This document shows positions 1 to 6,545 of a stretch of DNA of 64,000 bases, piece after piece. Source of the DNA: Lysinibacillus fusiformis (GTDB taxonomy: Bacteria > Bacillota > Bacilli > Bacillales_A > Planococcaceae); assembly GCF_003049525.1 (NCBI RefSeq), contig NZ_PYWL01000002.1, forward strand, positions 1 to 64,000, given 5' to 3'. The notes below the pieces were generated by a model that was given only the letters and a program-made list of their open reading frames with translations, did not search any database and was not told where the DNA came from. The translations under genes were made by a program, and so were the position numbers. Numbering within the stretch: the first letter of the stretch is position 1; each line of letters opens with the position of its first letter.

Positions 1-406
1 TCCCTTTTAGGGAACCATAAAAGCATAATAATATAAATAAAATAACTGTAATAAAATATGGATAATCAGAGTTAAAACTTTCTTCTGCCCAAATAATTGT
101 AAATTTGAGTGAGACGAACGTTGATGAAATTAAATACATGATATATGAAGTAATGATAAATAAATAAAGTGGTCTATTATCTTGTGAAAATTGTTGTTCA
201 AAAAACGAAGTATTATTTAATTTATTGATAATTCTAGAAATAAGGAATGCTAAAATTAATATTGGGATTAAACTTGCCAAAGCGCTTATCCATGCTTCAC
301 GTTCGACGATTGTGAAAATGGTAGGAATTAAAATGAAATGTGCTAAAAAACTAACTGATAAAAATAACAAACAATATACATGGATTGGCTGTATAACTTT
401 ATTCAT
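1..406 (-). CDS. GerAB-type spore germination permease, 5' part (runs off the window edge)
   Basis: The reverse strand is open from an ATG at 406-404 to the window edge, about 135 codons. A good ribosome-binding site (GAAGGAGG) lies nine or so bases upstream. The translation starts MNKVIQPIHVYCLL and contains REAWISALASLIPILILAFL, which matches the start of GerAB/ArcD-like permeases of the APC superfamily (family pattern: GRDAWISVLLA). At least three hydrophobic segments are visible. GerAB proteins sit in the spore inner membrane with GerAA and GerAC and take part in sensing germinants. The gerA and gerC partners would lie outside the window. Which germinant it serves cannot be told. Confidence 0.75.
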   Translation of the reverse strand, partial: MNKVIQPIHVYCLLFLSVSFLAHFILIPTIFTIVEREAWISALASLIPILILAFLISRIINKLNNTSFFEQQFSQDNRPLYLFIITSYIMYLISSTFVSLKFTIIWAEESFNSDYPYFITVILFILLCFYGSLKG

Positions 407-728
407 TTTATCTTAAACCTCCTTCTAACAATATTGCCCATATTGGTTGCCATCTAACCCCTTGGAGCTTCTAATGAAATCTATACTCACCTCTCGCAAT
501 TTTTAGGCTCCTATATTACTCTCATTCAAACTAGTTTCATAGAAAACCTAGCAATAATTCTATTAATATACGTAAAAAACAATCAAAAATAGATTTTGAT
601 TGTTTTACACTGTATCCTCCTAATTTTGAAGAGTGGCCAAATAATTCACATACCTTTAAAAATGCTGAAATAGTTTTACAAGGCATGGCATATATTGAAC
701 TTTAATTCTCAAATTAGGAGTGGGGTAA
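407..728. other. Divergent spacer between the gerAB-like and nicotianamine-synthase-like genes
   Basis: About 320 bases with no complete gene. It holds the gerAB-like ribosome-binding site at about 415-424, an inverted repeat of the form GTAAAA..AACAATCAAAA / TTTTGATTGTTTTAC at 572-609, and a plus-strand open stretch at 537-705 that looks like a gene tail. No clear promoter could be assigned. The hairpin has no long T-run and may be part of the decayed gene rather than a terminator. Confidence 0.4.
537..705 (+). pseudogene. Possible 3' remnant of an unknown gene
   Basis: A plus-strand frame opens after a TAG at about 534 and runs to a TAA at 703-705 without a credible start or ribosome-binding site. 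It encodes about 55 residues, including YPPNFEEWPNNSHTF and AEIVLQGMAYIEL, a composition that reads like real protein. I do not recognise the family. It ends 24 bases before the next gene. It could equally be a chance open frame in AT-rich DNA. Confidence 0.2.
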
Positions 729-1520
729 GTGAAGGATAGGATGTTATTTTTAAAAGAACTACTGAACTTTGATAAGAAATTTCAGTTCATTATCCAGCAA
801 AATATGGAGCAGCAACAGATTAATTATTTTGAGCTGTGTGAATTAATGGATGAATATTCTTCTTTTATCATAAATCGTGACAATGAAGAACAGTGGGCGA
901 ATATGAAGGAATCGAAAGAAATCCTATTATTAACCGACAATTTAAGAATGAACGCGTCTGTTTGTGTGCAAATCTTGGAGAAATATCGAGCGTTATTATT
1001 AAGTCATGAACAGGAAGCAGTCACAGATTATTTTCGTAACATTGAAAATTGTATTGGAAAGGAATTTGGCGATTTTGAAATAACTAGTCAGTCGAAGGTA
1101 CTCTTAATTGGATCTGGATCCTTTCCGATTACCTTATTAATGGTTGCGGAGCGCACGGGAGCAGACGTTTTTGGAATAGATATTGATGATGAAGCCATTC
1201 AATTAGGAAAACAGGTAGTCAATAAATTAGGGGATCATTTATCCATTCAAATTGATAAAAAGACGGTAGCGGAGCTCGCAGTAATAAAACAAGTTAGTCA
1301 TATTATATTTAGCTCAACGGTCAGCAATAAATATGACATTTTAGATCAACTATACGATGTAACAAATAAAGATGTGCTTGTTGCTATGCGCTACGGAAAT
1401 GGGTTAAAGTCTCTTTTTAATTATCCGATGCAGAAGGTAGATGATACCAAATGGCATATAGTAGAAGAGATTATGCATCCTCAGGATGTATTTGATGTTA
1501 TTTTATATCAAAAGGTTTAA
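729..1520 (+). CDS. Nicotianamine-synthase-like / CntL-type aminobutanoyltransferase
   Basis: This 263-residue protein has the SAM-binding core of the nicotianamine synthase family: LLIGSGSFPIT at about residue 126, followed by GIDIDDEA, and near the C-terminus a KYDILDQLYDV stretch and MRYGNGLKSLFNYP. In bacteria such enzymes (CntL of staphylopine synthesis) move an aminobutanoyl group from S-adenosylmethionine to an amino acid, making an opine metallophore in the cytoplasm. The length is close to CntL (about 270). The start is GTG at 729 behind TAGGAGTGGGG. The usual partners, a histidine racemase (CntK) and an opine dehydrogenase (CntM), are not next to it. A Fur box, an AraC regulator and a siderophore-binding lipoprotein follow, which supports a role in metal uptake. 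The product and substrate amino acid are unknown. Confidence 0.72.
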   Translation: MKDRMLFLKELLNFDKKFQFIIQQNMEQQQINYFELCELMDEYSSFIINRDNEEQWANMKESKEILLLTDNLRMNASVCVQILEKYRALLLSHEQEAVTDYFRNIENCIGKEFGDFEITSQSKVLLIGSGSFPITLLMVAERTGADVFGIDIDDEAIQLGKQVVNKLGDHLSIQIDKKTVAELAVIKQVSHIIFSSTVSNKYDILDQLYDVTNKDVLVAMRYGNGLKSLFNYPMQKVDDTKWHIVEEIMHPQDVFDVILYQKV

Positions 1521-1731
1521 CGAAATTGATAATTGTGTAGAAAGCAAACGTTTTGAATTTAGCAAGGGTTCACATATGGAAAATGATTAGAAAGGCATTT
1601 AGAGATTACAATATGTAGTTTCATAAAGCCGCATTAGCGGACGTGTGAATTTAGAGAAATGGTTCTATGTTCAAGCTTTTCATACGTAGTGTAAGCCACC
1701 AATTTGTCGAAGGGTGGTTATATTTCAAATT

Positions 1732-1750
1732 GACAATGATAATCATTATC
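1732..1750 (+). promoter_or_regulatory. Fur box
   Basis: GACAATGATAATCATTATC differs at one position from the classical 19-bp Fur operator GATAATGATAATCATTATC. It overlaps a possible -35 (TTGACA, 1730-1735) and a possible -10 (GATAAT, 1738-1743), so a bound repressor would block transcription toward the AraC and binding-protein genes. Iron control is inferred from the match. Confidence 0.85.
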
Positions 1751-1753
1751 GAT

Positions 1754-1792
1754 AAGGTGGGGATAGGCGAAGGTCGTCAACCCACCTTTTTG
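1754..1792 (+). terminator. Hairpin with T-run just after the Fur box
   Basis: AAGGTGGG (1755-1762 region) pairs with CCCACCTT about 20 bases later and is followed by TTTTT. It lies between the Fur-regulated promoter and the AraC start at 1945, so it may act as an attenuator or end a very short transcript. The rest of 1521-1944 shows no credible gene. Confidence 0.45.
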
Positions 1793-1944
1793 CATTTCAT
1801 AGGAAGAGGAATTGACCTTACACATCGGCTTTTTATGTCTGTATCCCTTAGATGGAACAGTTTGTAGTCAAAAACGCACAGAACATACAGCTAGGATTCC
1901 ACCATTATAGGCGGTAAATACAATTTTGAAATGAGGTAATTAAT

Positions 1945-2772
1945 TTGAAAATCGATGTTGAGCAATTAGCAGAGCATTTAGCACATATTCCATTTCAAGT
2001 ACAGGGGGTATACCGATATGCTAAAAGCACTGGTGTGCCCTATGCTGAATATACAGATTCTTTTCCTGGATTCGTTTTTCCTCTTAACGGAAAAATACAA
2101 TTTCAATTTAATGGCACCCCGTATATCTTTTCACCAGGAAAAATTGTACATGGTGGTGCAAATATGAAGCTAGATCAAAAAAATTTTGAATATGCGAACT
2201 GGGAATATATTCTTGTTCAATACCAAATATGTAACACAGAGCTACAAGAGTCCAGCTTTTCACAGCAGCATTTTGAATTATTGACTGGACAATCTCCTCG
2301 TCTTATCGAATTAATTTTGCGTCTTTGGCAGGTGTACAATCAGCGTGGAGGCATTTCGAGGTTTCAAACCGAGATGCTATTTCGAGATGTACTGAATGAG
2401 GCTTTATTATGTGTGGTGAATAGTCAAAATAGCAGTGAATCACATACTTTATTCGAACGGGTATGTAACTATATTCATGAGCATTATTATCAAAGCCTTA
2501 CCATTTCTTGTCTTGCAGAACAAAATCATGTTAATCGAAATCGACTCTCTTATGTATTTAAAAAACATGCAGGGATAGGACCAGCAGAATATTTATTAAA
2601 ATATCGGATAAACATGGCGCAAAAAATGCTATATACAAGTGAGGCCCCTGTCCAACAAATTGCACAGGCTGTTGGAATTGAAGACCCTTTTTATTTTAGT
2701 AGAGTGTTTAAGAAACAATTTGGTATTCCCCCTAAAGAGTATCGAGAGAAGTTCATCAATAATCCATGCTAG
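1945..2772 (+). CDS. AraC-family regulator of iron/siderophore uptake
   Basis: A 275-residue protein with a cupin-like AraC ligand-binding region in the first half (FPLNGKIQFQFNGTPYIFSPGK) and two helix-turn-helix motifs in the last 100 residues. The second carries the family signature DPFYFSRVFKKQFGIPPKEY. The start is TTG at 1945 with GAGGT seven bases upstream. It sits downstream of a Fur box and immediately before a siderophore-binding lipoprotein. This arrangement recalls Bacillus Btr/FeuA, where an AraC protein senses a ferric siderophore and activates its uptake. Unlike Btr, the binding protein is a separate gene in another frame. The ligand is unknown. Confidence 0.85.
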   Translation: MKIDVEQLAEHLAHIPFQVQGVYRYAKSTGVPYAEYTDSFPGFVFPLNGKIQFQFNGTPYIFSPGKIVHGGANMKLDQKNFEYANWEYILVQYQICNTELQESSFSQQHFELLTGQSPRLIELILRLWQVYNQRGGISRFQTEMLFRDVLNEALLCVVNSQNSSESHTLFERVCNYIHEHYYQSLTISCLAEQNHVNRNRLSYVFKKHAGIGPAEYLLKYRINMAQKMLYTSEAPVQQIAQAVGIEDPFYFSRVFKKQFGIPPKEYREKFINNPC

Positions 2773-2854
2773 TTTCAACAAGCATCCATTCAAAACGATA
2801 AATGATTTTACTATACTAATGGCATATCAAGATCATATGTTGGAGGAATTTTGG

Positions 2855-3838
2855 ATGCAAAAGATGAAAGGACTATGTTTCTCAATACTATTATTAGCAG
2901 GAATACTAGGAGGCTGTAATGAAACACCAACTGTAAATAAAGAAATATCTACAAATGAAACATCTACTTCAACGGTTCAGCAGGATACTAATGATTGGCC
3001 AAGAACAATTAAGGATGCCTTGGGTAAAGAAATAGTGATCGAGAAGAAACCTGAAAAAATAGCTTCCCTTTGGTATTTTTACCCGGAAATATTAGTGGCA
3101 TTGGGTGAGCCTCCTGCTGCTTCTACAGATAAAGAATATTTATCTTCTTTAGCATATTTAAACGGAAAGCTAGCTTCAACCGAAGAATTAGGAGATAAAT
3201 TGTCTCCTAGTATTGAAAAAACTCTATCGATTGAGCCTGATTTTATTTTAGCAACAGAACATCATGAAAAACTGTATGAATCACTAGAAAAAATTGCGCC
3301 AGTAATTACTTTAAAATCCCAGGATATTTATGAAGATTGGCAATATGGTCTCCGTACAGTAGCTGAGATTATTGGCAAAGAGAACGAAGCTGAAAAAGTA
3401 ATTGAAAAAATGCTGCAAGCAATTACAACTGGTCGACAAGATTTAAAAACGATTGAAGGAGAGACAGTAGCACTTATCGTGTCATGGGATGGAAAAACTT
3501 TTAATGTTTTAGGTGAAGATAATCCTGTTTATACACTTGCGTTTGATAAAGAAAGGGGGTTGGGGCTTACACCAGATACCACATTTAATGGGAAGAGTAA
3601 TCAATTTTCTGCGTTCGAGGGAATTTCAACTATTCATGCAGACCACATTTTCCTTATAGGTGACATAACAAAAAAAGAAACATTAATGAGTGAGTTAAAT
3701 CAAAATAATGTTTGGAACAATATGAACGCAGTAAAGAAAGGGAATATTTATTTGATGGATACGTCTGCTATTACGGGTGGTCCATTAGCAATTGAATACG
3801 CTTTGCAAAATATAACGAATGCTCTGCAAAAGCACTAA
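2855..3838 (+). CDS. Iron-siderophore ABC transporter substrate-binding lipoprotein (FecB/FeuA type)
   Basis: A 327-residue lipoprotein. The start is ATG 2855 (MQKMKGLCFSILLLAG...), behind TTGGAGGAATTT; the open frame extends farther upstream, but that part overlaps the AraC gene in another frame and has no signal peptide. The lipobox ILGGC puts the lipidated cysteine at residue 21. The mature part has the TroA/BtuF-like helical-backbone fold, with WPRTIKDALGKEIVIEKKPEKI after the linker, and later YEDWQYGLRTVAEIIGKENEAE and the C-terminal AVKKGNIYLMD motif. It would capture a ferric siderophore outside the membrane. No permease or ATPase gene is adjacent, so it must share a membrane complex encoded elsewhere. 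Confidence 0.88.
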   Translation: MQKMKGLCFSILLLAGILGGCNETPTVNKEISTNETSTSTVQQDTNDWPRTIKDALGKEIVIEKKPEKIASLWYFYPEILVALGEPPAASTDKEYLSSLAYLNGKLASTEELGDKLSPSIEKTLSIEPDFILATEHHEKLYESLEKIAPVITLKSQDIYEDWQYGLRTVAEIIGKENEAEKVIEKMLQAITTGRQDLKTIEGETVALIVSWDGKTFNVLGEDNPVYTLAFDKERGLGLTPDTTFNGKSNQFSAFEGISTIHADHIFLIGDITKKETLMSELNQNNVWNNMNAVKKGNIYLMDTSAITGGPLAIEYALQNITNALQKH

Positions 3839-3891
3839 AAAATAAAGTAGAATTCTATCGAAAACAAATAAAACAATAGGGAGAGATGTCT

Positions 3892-4221
3892 ATGAATTAT
3901 CAAGCTATTAATCTTAATGAGAGTGCAGCTCAAATAAAAGAACTTTGGTCTCCGAAAGTTGTTGGTGAAATACACGATTTCCAATTCAAAGTGGTGAAGA
4001 TTGATGGGGAATTTATGTGGCATGAGCATCAAGGCGCCGATAAAGTATTTATTGTGCTCGAAGGAGAGCTATTTATTGCTTTTCGCGATGGCCAAGTGAA
4101 AGTTTCTCAAGGGGAGATGATTATTATTCCCGGAGGGCCCGAGCACAAGCCTTTCGCCGAAAAAGAATGTCATATCATGTTAGTGGAACCAAAGGAAGTA
4201 GTAGACACGGATAGTCATTAA
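3892..4221 (+). CDS. Cupin-domain protein
   Basis: A small single-domain cupin of 109 residues. Motif 1 is visible as WHEHQGADKVFIVLEGE and motif 2 as GEMIIIPGGPEHKPFA, so the likely metal ligands are the two histidines and a glutamate of motif 1 and the histidine of motif 2. There is no signal peptide. Two ATGs are possible, 3886 and 3892; the GGGAGAG ribosome-binding site abuts the first, so 3892 is preferred. It follows the siderophore-binding lipoprotein by about 50 bases and a terminator closes the unit. Its substrate is not known. Confidence 0.8.
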   Translation: MNYQAINLNESAAQIKELWSPKVVGEIHDFQFKVVKIDGEFMWHEHQGADKVFIVLEGELFIAFRDGQVKVSQGEMIIIPGGPEHKPFAEKECHIMLVEPKEVVDTDSH

Positions 4222-4236
4222 CGTAACATGAGTATT

Positions 4237-4262
4237 GAGCTGCATTGTCAGCTCTTTTTTTA
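4237..4262 (+). terminator. Intrinsic terminator after the cupin gene
   Basis: GAGCTG and CAGCTC pair around a six-base loop and are followed by eight Ts. Confidence 0.85.
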
Positions 4263-4387
4263 TTGAATAAAGGCGGTGATTAATAGTTGTAGATAAATAT
4301 ATCGACTAGAGAATATCGACCTTCTGAAGGATAATTTTATAGGAGTAAAATACCAATAAAATAGAATGTATTATGAGGAAAAAAATG

Positions 4388-4415
4388 TTGAAAAATACTT
4401 ATTTTGTAATATAAT
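4388..4415 (+). promoter_or_regulatory. Sigma-A-type promoter of the TM2 gene
   Basis: TTGAAA (4388-4393), a 16-base spacer and TATAAT (4410-4415). A perfect 12-base palindrome ATACTATAGTAT follows at 4432-4443, where an operator could sit. The gene starts at 4469. Confidence 0.6.
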
Positions 4416-4468
4416 TATTTGGTAGGGTATCATACTATAGTATTTATTAATTTATCGGAGGTATTTAA

Positions 4469-4675
4469 ATGTCAGACAAAAGTTTTGTAACAACAGTATT
4501 ACTTTGTTTCTTTTTAGGAGGTCTAGGTGTTCATCGTTTTTATGCTGGTAAAATCGGTACAGGTATTTTAATGTTTTTCACACTAGGTGGATTCGGTATT
4601 TGGACAATCATTGATTTAATTATGATTATTCTTGGTAAATTTACTGATAGTGACGGGAACCTTATTAAATCTTAA
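4469..4675 (+). CDS. TM2-domain membrane protein
   Basis: A 68-residue protein made almost wholly of one TM2 domain: two membrane helices with the signature FFLGGLGVHRFYAGKIGTG between them and IWTIIDLIMI in the second helix. The end is DSDGNLIKS, outside the membrane. The ribosome-binding site is CGGAGG ahead of ATG 4469. TM2 proteins are widespread, small and mostly of unknown role. It faces a reverse-strand cluster of other small membrane proteins. Confidence 0.85.
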   Translation: MSDKSFVTTVLLCFFLGGLGVHRFYAGKIGTGILMFFTLGGFGIWTIIDLIMIILGKFTDSDGNLIKS

Positions 4676-4770
4676 TTGAACATAAGTAGTAAACTATTAA
4701 AATAAAAAAGCGATAGGCTTGTACATACAATTTTTTCAGCTTGTTGATTTTATCTATAGTAATAGGATTA

Positions 4771-4805
4771 AAGAAGGGAGACTTTTCTATATGTCTACCC
4801 TTCTT
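4771..4805. terminator. Hairpin between convergent genes
   Basis: AAGAAGGGAGAC pairs with GTCTACCCTTCTT around a short AT-rich loop. It lies between the end of the TM2 gene and the end of the reverse-strand zinc-ribbon operon and could end transcription from either side, though the T-runs are weak. Confidence 0.45.
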
Positions 4806-4875
4806 AATTATTTAGTGGCTGATTGCGAATTTTATTACTTAAATAAAGGTAACAATATACTACACTCTTTTTTTA

Positions 4876-5199
4876 TTAGTAATAATAGCTATCATCCATC
4901 ATTTCTACTGCAAACCCTATTACAAATGAAATAACCAAGACAATAATTGAAATAGCTATACCAAACAAAGCATATATTAATGCTGATTTTGCAGCTTTAG
5001 GTTGTGAATCTTTCCAGACAACATAGATAATAATTCCAAGTATAGGGGAGCAGCATAAACTGAGTACATTAATCCAAATGTTTGGTGTATCATCTTTTGC
5101 AGTAGTTACTTGACCGCTAAACTTTAATACGTTAACACCACAATGTACACAAATTTCGGCATTCTCGTTAATGCTAGAACCACAATTAGGACAATACAT
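4876..5199 (-). CDS. Zinc-ribbon membrane protein (second paralogue)
   Basis: A 107-residue protein. The N-terminus is a zinc ribbon (MYCPNCGSSINENAEICVHCG, two CxxC pairs), followed by a linker, then two hydrophobic helices with a WKDSQPKAAKSALIYALFG stretch between them. The start is ATG 5199 behind GCAGGAGG. It is clearly a paralogue of the protein at 5369-5650: same ribbon, the same CC-P motif in helix one and the same WKD-(x)-P-AAKSAL motif. It is the last gene of a reverse-strand operon with the DUF2085 protein. Function unknown. Confidence 0.85.
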   Translation of the reverse strand: MYCPNCGSSINENAEICVHCGVNVLKFSGQVTTAKDDTPNIWINVLSLCCSPILGIIIYVVWKDSQPKAAKSALIYALFGIAISIIVLVISFVIGFAVEMMDDSYYY

Positions 5200-5353
5200 A
5201 TTTATACCTCCTGCATCTTAAAAAATGCCCTTTTGCAACTATCGCCTGCTGTTTTAGCAATAGGTTTAGTACTGATAACGTATGGTTGTACGCCTCTTCT
5301 AGTGTAATTTCAACTAAATCCAAACTATGTTCACTACAATACTTACAATACAT
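5186..5353 (-). CDS. Short CxxC reading frame between the zinc-ribbon genes
   Basis: A 55-residue frame starting MYCKYCSEHSLDLVEI, that is, with the same MYC-x-x-C opening as both neighbours but without the second CxxC pair or membrane helices. It has its own ribosome-binding site (GAGGG, eight bases from the ATG at 5353). It starts 15 bases after the upstream zinc-ribbon gene stops and ends 14 bases inside the next one. This spacing is typical of an operon gene with translational coupling. It may be a real small metal-binding protein or the decayed remnant of a third paralogue. Confidence 0.4.
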   Translation of the reverse strand: MYCKYCSEHSLDLVEITLEEAYNHTLSVLNLLLKQQAIVAKGHFLRCRRYKYVLS

Positions 5354-5368
5354 ATGTAATCCCTCGTT

Positions 5369-5650
5369 TTAGTAACTCAAAAATCCAATAAGGAGCATGG
5401 CAATATAGAATAATATGATAATTCCTATATTAATAAAGAAGAACATTAAAGCTGATTTAGCAGCAATTGGTTTTTCGTCTTTCCAAACAAAGAACAGAAT
5501 TAATCCCACAAGTGGAACGCAGCAAAGTGTAATTATGTTAACAGCCCAGTTTGGTTTGTCTTCACCACTTGCATTTTTTACACGTACACCACAGTGGATA
5601 CAAATTTCTGCATGCTCCGAAATTTGTTCGCCACAATTTTTACAATACAT
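5369..5650 (-). CDS. Zinc-ribbon membrane protein (first paralogue)
   Basis: A 93-residue protein with an N-terminal zinc ribbon (MYCKNCGEQISEHAEICIHC), a short polar linker and two hydrophobic helices around the motif WKDEKPIAAKSALMFFF. The start is ATG 5650 behind TTGGAGGT. It lies 21 bases downstream of the DUF2085 gene and upstream of its paralogue at 4876-5199. The family has no settled function; a zinc ribbon facing the cytoplasm on a two-helix anchor is what can be seen. Confidence 0.85.
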   Translation of the reverse strand: MYCKNCGEQISEHAEICIHCGVRVKNASGEDKPNWAVNIITLCCVPLVGLILFFVWKDEKPIAAKSALMFFFINIGIIILFYIAMLLIGFLSY

Positions 5651-5671
5651 AATAGTACCTCCAATATCCTG

Positions 5672-6034
5672 CTATAGATTTTTTCCAACATATTGACCAA
5701 ATAAAAAAAATTGGTAGCCAATAGTGTAGAAGAGATAAATAATACCGATTCCACCAGGTAATCCAGTGAAGAACCGTCTAATATTATTACTTGTCCATTT
5801 ACCAAATAATTGTCCAATACCATCGATAGCCATTGGTAAAATTAATAAGGCTATAATCCATAAATCAAATCTTCCAAAACATATGACTAATATTACGGAT
5901 AAAAAATAGCCTACTGCCATACCAGTACATCTTGCACATAGGGGGAATTTTCTCCCATTATAATGAAATGAACGGTCTGGCATTTGATGGCAAAAGAAAA
6001 CAACCTTCAATAAAAAATTAATACTATTTACCAA
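5672..6034 (-). CDS. DUF2085 membrane protein
   Basis: A 120-residue membrane protein with the DUF2085 signature: FFCHQMPDRSFHYNGRKFPLCARCTGM near residue 15-40, then three further hydrophobic segments and the loop DGIGQLFGKWTSNNIRRF. The conserved CHQ, CARC and D residues suggest a metal- or redox-active membrane site, but the family's role is not known. The start is TTG at 6034 behind AAAGGAG with a nine-base spacer. It heads the reverse-strand operon with two zinc-ribbon proteins. Confidence 0.8.
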   Translation of the reverse strand: MVNSINFLLKVVFFCHQMPDRSFHYNGRKFPLCARCTGMAVGYFLSVILVICFGRFDLWIIALLILPMAIDGIGQLFGKWTSNNIRRFFTGLPGGIGIIYLFYTIGYQFFLFGQYVGKNL

Positions 6035-6545
6035 ATTTGTAAACTCCTTTATTATTCTAGCGTATAGTATATAACATAAATAGTATTTATGGAATATACT
6101 ACATAATTTAGTTTTTAATATAAAATGAAGCTAACGGAGAACAATATCATGAATAGCTGACGAGTAGATGAGACTCCTCAGCTTTTTACAGTTAATGAGA
6201 TTATCGCATTGTAAAAAATTAAGGAGAAAGTGAGCCTATGTCTTGGTTACAACCATTTAATGTTTGTGGGAACTAGGGGGCACATTTACGCTTTTGTTCA
6301 TAGTTATATAAGCCGAAATAGTTGAATGAAACGTTACGGGAAAAAAGGACTGTTATTACTGCTCTTATTCATATTGTAAAAGTTTAGTATGGATTATTTT
6401 ACATAGTATTTAGAATATTAATAATAAATTAGAATGTTTTTATTATTTTTCTGTTAAAATTATTATGTTAACCAATATTTTGGTAATGTTAATTGGATTT
6501 AAAATTTTCCTTATTAAATAGGGATGGGGAGGTATTACTCTAAGT
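6035..6545. other. Long divergent spacer upstream of the first SLH gene
   Basis: About 510 bases. A hairpin with a T-run (AGCTGA.GAGT / ACTC.TCAGCT, 6155-6187) is present although no plus-strand gene ends before it. Very short frames with start codons occur (13 residues at 6238 with an AAGGAGAAAG site; 17 residues at 6326, MKRYGKKGLLLLLLFIL), more like relics than genes. A palindrome at 6471-6484 is listed separately. The final 150 bases are very AT-rich, as expected for a long S-layer leader. Confidence 0.5.
6471..6484. promoter_or_regulatory. ACCAA-TTGGT palindrome upstream of the SLH gene
   Basis: ACCAATATTTTGGT has perfect 5-base arms, about 60 bases before the SLH gene. Related ACCAATTTGGT lies upstream of the other SLH gene at 26124-26134, and both are followed by AT-rich sequence containing AAAATT..CCTTA. 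A shared operator is an inference. Confidence 0.35.

Noticed and set aside
1667..1867. 66-codon plus-strand open frame around the Fur box
   Set aside because: It spans the Fur box and hairpin, has no ribosome-binding site and reads like translated control DNA.
2639..2854. Upstream extension of the siderophore-binding lipoprotein
   Set aside because: It overlaps the AraC gene in another frame; the signal peptide and ribosome-binding site fit ATG 2855.
4719..4934. 71-codon plus-strand frame
   Set aside because: It covers the hairpin and the end of the reverse-strand zinc-ribbon gene and has no family features.
6326..6379. 17-residue hydrophobic peptide frame
   Set aside because: No ribosome-binding site; a chance or relic frame is more likely than a toxin peptide.
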